Shown here: positions 59,642 to 64,000 of the stretch, piece by piece
Layout of the letters: the number at the start of each line of letters is the position of its first letter
Numbering within the stretch: the first letter of the stretch is position 1
Assembly: GCF_033115175.1 (NCBI RefSeq)
Contig: NC_084840.1
Location: forward strand, 76,771,179-76,835,178
DNA: 64,000 nt
Reading direction: 5' to 3'
Origin: Lepus europaeus
Lineage: Eukaryota; Chordata; Mammalia; Lagomorpha; Leporidae
Translations under genes and position numbers: made by a program
The notes under the pieces: generated by a model
The model's input: the letters and a program-made list of their open reading frames with translations, nothing else
Databases searched by the model: none
What the model was told of the DNA's origin: nothing

Positions 59642-59689
59642 TCAGGCATATCATCAGGTATATCATCATGATGTTAGGGCAGAGCTTTA

Positions 59690-60011
59690 ATGCAATTGTG
59701 GAATCTAAAGTTGGGGCATTTGGGAAGTGACTTAATTAGATTTTGTACCCAATTGGAGCTCAGTGACCATGATCAACTCATGATGATTTATAAATAAAGA
59801 CACATGTTCATGAATGAAAACCACAATTCCTGTTACTCTGCTTTCTGCTTCCCCATGTAATCTTCTCTCTGCATGTGTCTGCCATCAGATGCTGACAAAT
59901 GGGTCAACATATTTTTCAAATGTGAACCTCAAACCTGTAAGGCAAAATAAACCTTCTTCCCACAAAATAGTTTATCTTAGGTATTGAAAGCAATGAAAAA
60001 TCTGACTAGTA
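59690..60011 (+). mobile_element. MaLR-type (MST/MLT-like) LTR remnant in unit B'
   Basis: Plus-strand partner of 30735-31105, with GGGGCATTTGGGAAGTGA near the start and AATAAACCTTCTTCCCAC near the end. An old solo remnant shared by both units. Confidence 0.5.
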
Positions 60012-61064
60012 CAGTATGTGCAGGGAAAAATATAGTATATATAGGATTCAGTAATATCCATGGATTCCATAAGGTTAGAAGAATATACTCTCCTTGTAAA
60101 ATGGTGGACAACATTGTATGGATATATCAGGTCAAAGAAACACAGAAGGAGAGTAATATTTTTTTCTGTGGTCACCAGTTGCCAATCTTTATAAAGATAT
60201 CTCTATATTAGTTGAAGAAAACCAGCAAAATTGGCTCAAGTGTTAATCCCCAATTAAATTCTCTAATGTTTGCAGGTCTGCTTCACTTTCCAGCAACCCC
60301 AGTTGATCCAATGAACCTTGGAAATGTAACTGGATGCTGATCTCTATATTTACTCATTTCTCAATGCCTATATTTACTCATTTCTCAATAACTGGGTGTT
60401 GAACAATGTGTGTGATCAAAACCATTTCACTGCTGATATTAGAATGACCTTACTTTATATGGAAGTAGATTTAAGATTTTTTTTTCCCTTAGAAGTTGAA
60501 CAGTTTCTCATAGTGGAAAGGAATCCTAAATAATGAGTTCTTAAGACGTATGTCCTTTTATCTTTTCATTATCTCAGCATTTCATTAGGTTGGCCTGACA
60601 TAGATCTCATCCTGCCTCATGGAGAGAAACCACAGAAGAGCTAGATCATGGTCAGCAACACTTGAGGGTCTCTGGAAATTTTCTGAAATATGGAAGCATG
60701 TAGAGGCAAAGGCTATTGTTGGGGAAAATTGACAACAAACAACACATAACTTTCTGGATGCTCTCTCAGGTTACAGATTTTGAGATAGGACATATTAATA
60801 TATATGTGAATACATGTAAATATATACCACTTCCAGTGGGAATTTTAATTGATGATAGAAATAAACATGATGCTGTTTAGAAAAACATTACCCAATGAAA
60901 ACTTGTATTTTTAAAAAAGTTAGATATCCTATTATTGATATAAACAGAAGGCATATTTAGTATTCCTACTGATACTGGGAATTTTAATTGATAAAAGAAA
61001 TAAATATGGCAATGTTTGAAAACATCTTTGACATGAACAATTGTATAAAAACTGGTAGAGATCC

Positions 61065-61496
61065 TGTTGTTGACACAGACAAGAGACAGCTGAGGTCTGA
61101 GGTGTGTAGCCAGGGACAAGGGGCTCAGGGGACTCAAGCCTGACATGTAGAGGTTCACTCAGCTGACATAGCAAATGCAAGCCTGACCTAGAACAGGACA
61201 AGCCTGAAACTCAATGCCTCTATTCAAAACCAAGATAGAAAGACTAAAAACAAAACAAGATGACTTTACAGCTGGAGCTGTATTAAGTCCAAATACTGAC
61301 TCCCAGCAAGGAGGTCATCAGTGACTAACTGAGAGGTTTGCAAAACTCTGTACAAACTTCTCCTACCCCAATGGATATAAAGCCTGATACAATTTTTCCC
61401 AGAGGAAACCTTTCTTCCTGTTCAGCCTTTGTGACCTCATTTGTGCACCCCAATCTTGCTGTCCATGGGGCACAAACCCAAGCAGCAAGAACTACA
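61065..61496 (+). mobile_element. LTR-like segment in unit B'
   Basis: Plus-strand counterpart of 28771-29284, about 80 nt shorter. Same fossil, carried along by the inverted duplication. Confidence 0.42.
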
Positions 61497-61603
61497 AGAG
61501 TCCTGCATCATTATCACTGCTGATATATTTGTGAATGTAGAAAAAAGTTAACAATAATGTACAGAGATAGTCAAAGAAACAGTGGCAAACAACAGTTATT
61601 CTT

Positions 61604-61916
61604 TTTTTCTTTTTTTATTATTTGACAGGTAGAGTTACAGAGAGAAAGGTCTTCCTTTCATTGGTTCACCCCTAAATGGCCGCCACGGCCAGCACTGCAC
61701 CGATCCAAAGCCAGGAGCCAGGTGCTTCTTCCTGGTCTCCCATGCGGGTGCAGAGGCCCAAGCACTTGGGCCACCCTCCACTGCCCTCCTGGGCCACTGC
61801 AGAGAGCTGGACTGGAGGAGAAGCAACTGGGACTAGAACCTGGCACCCATAGGGAATGCCGGCGCTGCAGGCGTAGGATTAACCAAGTGAGCCACGATGC
61901 CGGACCAGTCAGTCTA
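61604..61916 (-). mobile_element. CSINE in unit B' only
   Basis: TTATTTGACAGGTAGAG to CCACGATGCCGGACCAG. No counterpart in unit B. Confidence 0.85.
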
Positions 61917-62487
61917 AAAATCTATTAAATACTCTAATGTTATCATGTTTTCTTTCATTACTAATGCACACAGATCTCCAAATTATATAGTAATTTTCTC
62001 AGACATGGAATTCTCTCTTATAAATGATATCCTTTTGATTTCAGAATCTAACACACATTGTGTGTGAAGAGTAGTCAGTAAATAATTACTCAATTAGTAA
62101 AATAGAAGTGAAGTTGCTAATATCTGGATGAGTAAATCTTCTAAATAGGATAGGATGAGTTTATGTTTCTTAGAAATTTTAAAAAAAGAAGGATGACATT
62201 GTTTTACTAGATTGATAATTGTAGGTAAGAAAGAGGATTATGCTTGAATTGTGGATTATATGTGTTTTGTATAACTGTTAGGCAAGGAAATATAATTAGG
62301 ATAATTTAGTAATTATTATCAGTAAACATTTATCATAAATTCATATTCATAAAATGAAAAGTAGATTCTACAAAGTAGGAAAATAATATTATCTTTAAGC
62401 TTAATAACAGATTCATAGAAATCACTTGTTTACCAACCTAGAAATGGAGTTCGATACCTAGATTTCACATTTCCTTTCAAATTTTAG

Positions 62488-62577
62488 TGTTTCTGGACAC
62501 ACAATCCATCCAATTTCTGATCATGGTGTCTGCCCTGCCAGGTAAGTATAATCCATCCATTTTCTAAGGAATATCAA
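62488..62577 (+). pseudogene. Decayed AKR1C exon 9 in unit B'
   Basis: Plus-strand mirror of the relic at 28107-28149: ATTTTAG acceptor, then TTTCTGGACACA. The exon is broken by an extra stretch of about 47 nt bounded by two copies of AATCCATCCA (62503-62512 and 62550-62559). 3'-UTR-like sequence follows to about 62.85 kb. This is a fourth AKR1C 3' end, not functional. Confidence 0.68.
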
Positions 62578-62930
62578 CATAGACACCTTTGTTATGAATT
62601 CTACTAGATTCCCCAGTGTGTGGATTGTGATGTAGGAGACATCTCAGATTTGTGATTGGATATCTATCTTCTGGTTAATCCACGATGCTGCTTACCAATA
62701 CATACTCATTATACCTATGTCCACATAGCAGAAAGCAAAGGCTATGTATTATCATAGTCTTGTGTAAAACAATAGGGTGTTGGTTTCCCTCAAGATCCTT
62801 ACCTAACTCTTAACTTATTACTTGTATGGTTTGTTTCTTTATGACTCATTAGGACAAAAAGCAATATGATTAGAAGCATTAGGGCTGGTCAATAATGTAT
62901 TAACAGTACCAACTGAGAGAAAGTATGGTT

Positions 62931-64000
62931 AACTGAGGTTACTAAAAACAAAAAGCAATTCAAATCAATTGGCAATCTACAAAAAGAGTTAAAGATTTTA
63001 AAAGCTATTATTAAAATTGATGTATTGGTCTATTATGCTATATTATATGTGTGTACATATTGTATGTCCACATGGGGAAATTTTATTAAGAGTTTTATTT
63101 TAAATGGCTTATAGATAAGATTGTCCATAAATTTAAGCTGCTAAAATCAATCAAAGATACATTTTAATTTGTGGGACCTGAATCTGTGTATCATATGTTT
63201 TAGACTTGTTGGTAGAAAGAAACTAAAAACATTTTAGATGGTTGTGCTTAAGTTTACTGGCTAAACAAACTACACCATGTTAGATATTTAAGAGGTGTTT
63301 TCAAATATATGATTCTTAAAATTTATAGAAGGCATTGGACCTTCTGGTAAATGTTTTCTTAAGTTGTTATCTAATGGTTGAAACGGTTTGCTAAGTATTC
63401 ATGTGATATTGCTATTGTCAGCAAGCCATCTAGGACTTGCTCCCTCATTTCTCTATTCTAAGCCCAACTTGTTCTTTCATTTCTCTATTCTCTTCAAGGT
63501 AGGAAACTAATTCTATTATGAAGGAATCTGTAGGATGCACAATTTAATCTTTAGACCTTATAAAAGAGATGGCTAACATTTTTCTGCAATAGCATAGCCA
63601 AAATAAGAACTCAAATAATAATCTCATAGCTAGATTCACTTCGCCATCAGCGAAGTATACAGTAAGTAGAAAAAACCTCCCTTTCAGACCAAAGGGAAAG
63701 AAAGTTTTAAAGTGAGAATATAATTTTCCTCATGGGCATTGTCTACCTTAGAAAAACTACTACAGAACATGCCTGTGCCTATAGACTTGTAGTTCAGGCC
63801 ACCAAAGATTAGAGATGGGACACGGGCACTCCCTTGACTTGCATCCTCTGGTCTGCTTTAACACAAACCAGGAGGAAAAGAAAGCTCGGCATCAGAAGCA
63901 ATGGGCGGCAGGCCTATTAATGGCTGATCTGTACAGTGATCTGCCCTCAAGGAGACCCAACAGGCCAGTCCACTGCAGTGGCTTTCCATGAGGTAAGCCT
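62931..64000. other. Unassigned right end
   Basis: Beyond the B' homology. The last 250 nt become more GC-balanced (GGGCGGCAGGCCTATTAATG, CTGATCTGTACAGTGATCTG) and may belong to an element cut by the window edge. No frame is long enough to identify it. Confidence 0.35.

Larger units (their letters stand above)
59640..62930 (+). repeat. Unit B', inverted partner of B
   Basis: Plus-strand copy of unit B. Aligned anchors include GCTCAGTGACCATGATCAA (B' 59.76 kb, B 30.97 kb), the LTR-like segment (61.1/29.2) and the exon 9 relic (62.5/28.1). Homology stops at a (TA)n tract near 59640 and fades near 62930. Confidence 0.85.

Noticed and set aside
1516-61916. SINE heads as tRNA genes
   Set aside because: CSINE heads are tRNA-related and keep GGTTCTAGTCCC-like box B text, but they do not form complete tRNAs and are part of the retroposon.
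1-64000. CRISPR arrays, operons, bacterial promoters, phage or prokaryotic mobile elements
   Set aside because: The DNA is mammalian: SINEs, L1, GT-AG introns. No regularly spaced direct repeats with unique spacers occur.

Overview
The window is genomic DNA of a placental mammal, almost certainly a lagomorph and most likely rabbit (Oryctolagus). The diagnosis rests on about forty copies of the lagomorph C-repeat, a tRNA-related SINE (CSINE). Its copies share one body, a CT-rich 3' part and a tail of TCAAATAAATAAA or TCAAAAAA, and they occur in both orientations throughout. The window is not prokaryotic. Nearly all long open frames here are shadows of SINE, L1 or GC-rich DNA.

Two host genes look intact. 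At 300-983 (minus) there is a single-exon, four-transmembrane claudin of 227 codons, most like CLDN34. At 36137-52319 (minus) there is a complete nine-exon aldo-keto reductase of the AKR1C family. I could place all nine exons to the base: every boundary is GT/AG, the frames join, and the product is 323 residues, the usual family length. The catalytic tetrad Asp50, Tyr55, Lys84 and His117 is present. The residue that normally grips the NADP 2'-phosphate, Arg276, is Glu, which suggests an NAD-preferring hydroxysteroid or dihydrodiol dehydrogenase.

The middle of the window is an old, imperfect palindrome. Roughly 13.0-26.7 kb (plus) mirrors 31.8-41.5 kb (minus). The left arm carries only AKR1C exons 6-9 and exon 6 is broken, so it is a partial pseudogene. 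The 5 kb spacer (27.75-31.1 kb) is itself inverted and repeated at 59.64-62.93 kb. Each of those two copies holds a decayed AKR1C exon 9, so at least four AKR1C 3' ends lie in 64 kb. This is a fragment of an AKR1C gene cluster shaped by serial inverted duplication.

Region by region: 0-1.1 kb claudin; 1.4-13 kb L1 fragments, a solo LTR, an old tandem duplication heavily filled with SINEs (including a four-deep nest) and a CpG-rich block at 10.8-11.5 kb; 13-26.7 kb arm A with the AKR1C fragment; 26.7-31.8 kb spacer B; 31.8-41.5 kb arm A' holding the 3' half of the intact gene; 41.5-52.4 kb the rest of that gene, with a 1.8 kb GC-rich insertion inside an L1 in intron 2; 52.4-59.6 kb L1, a truncated U2 snRNA retrocopy and simple repeats; 59.6-62.9 kb B'; 62.9-64 kb unassigned.
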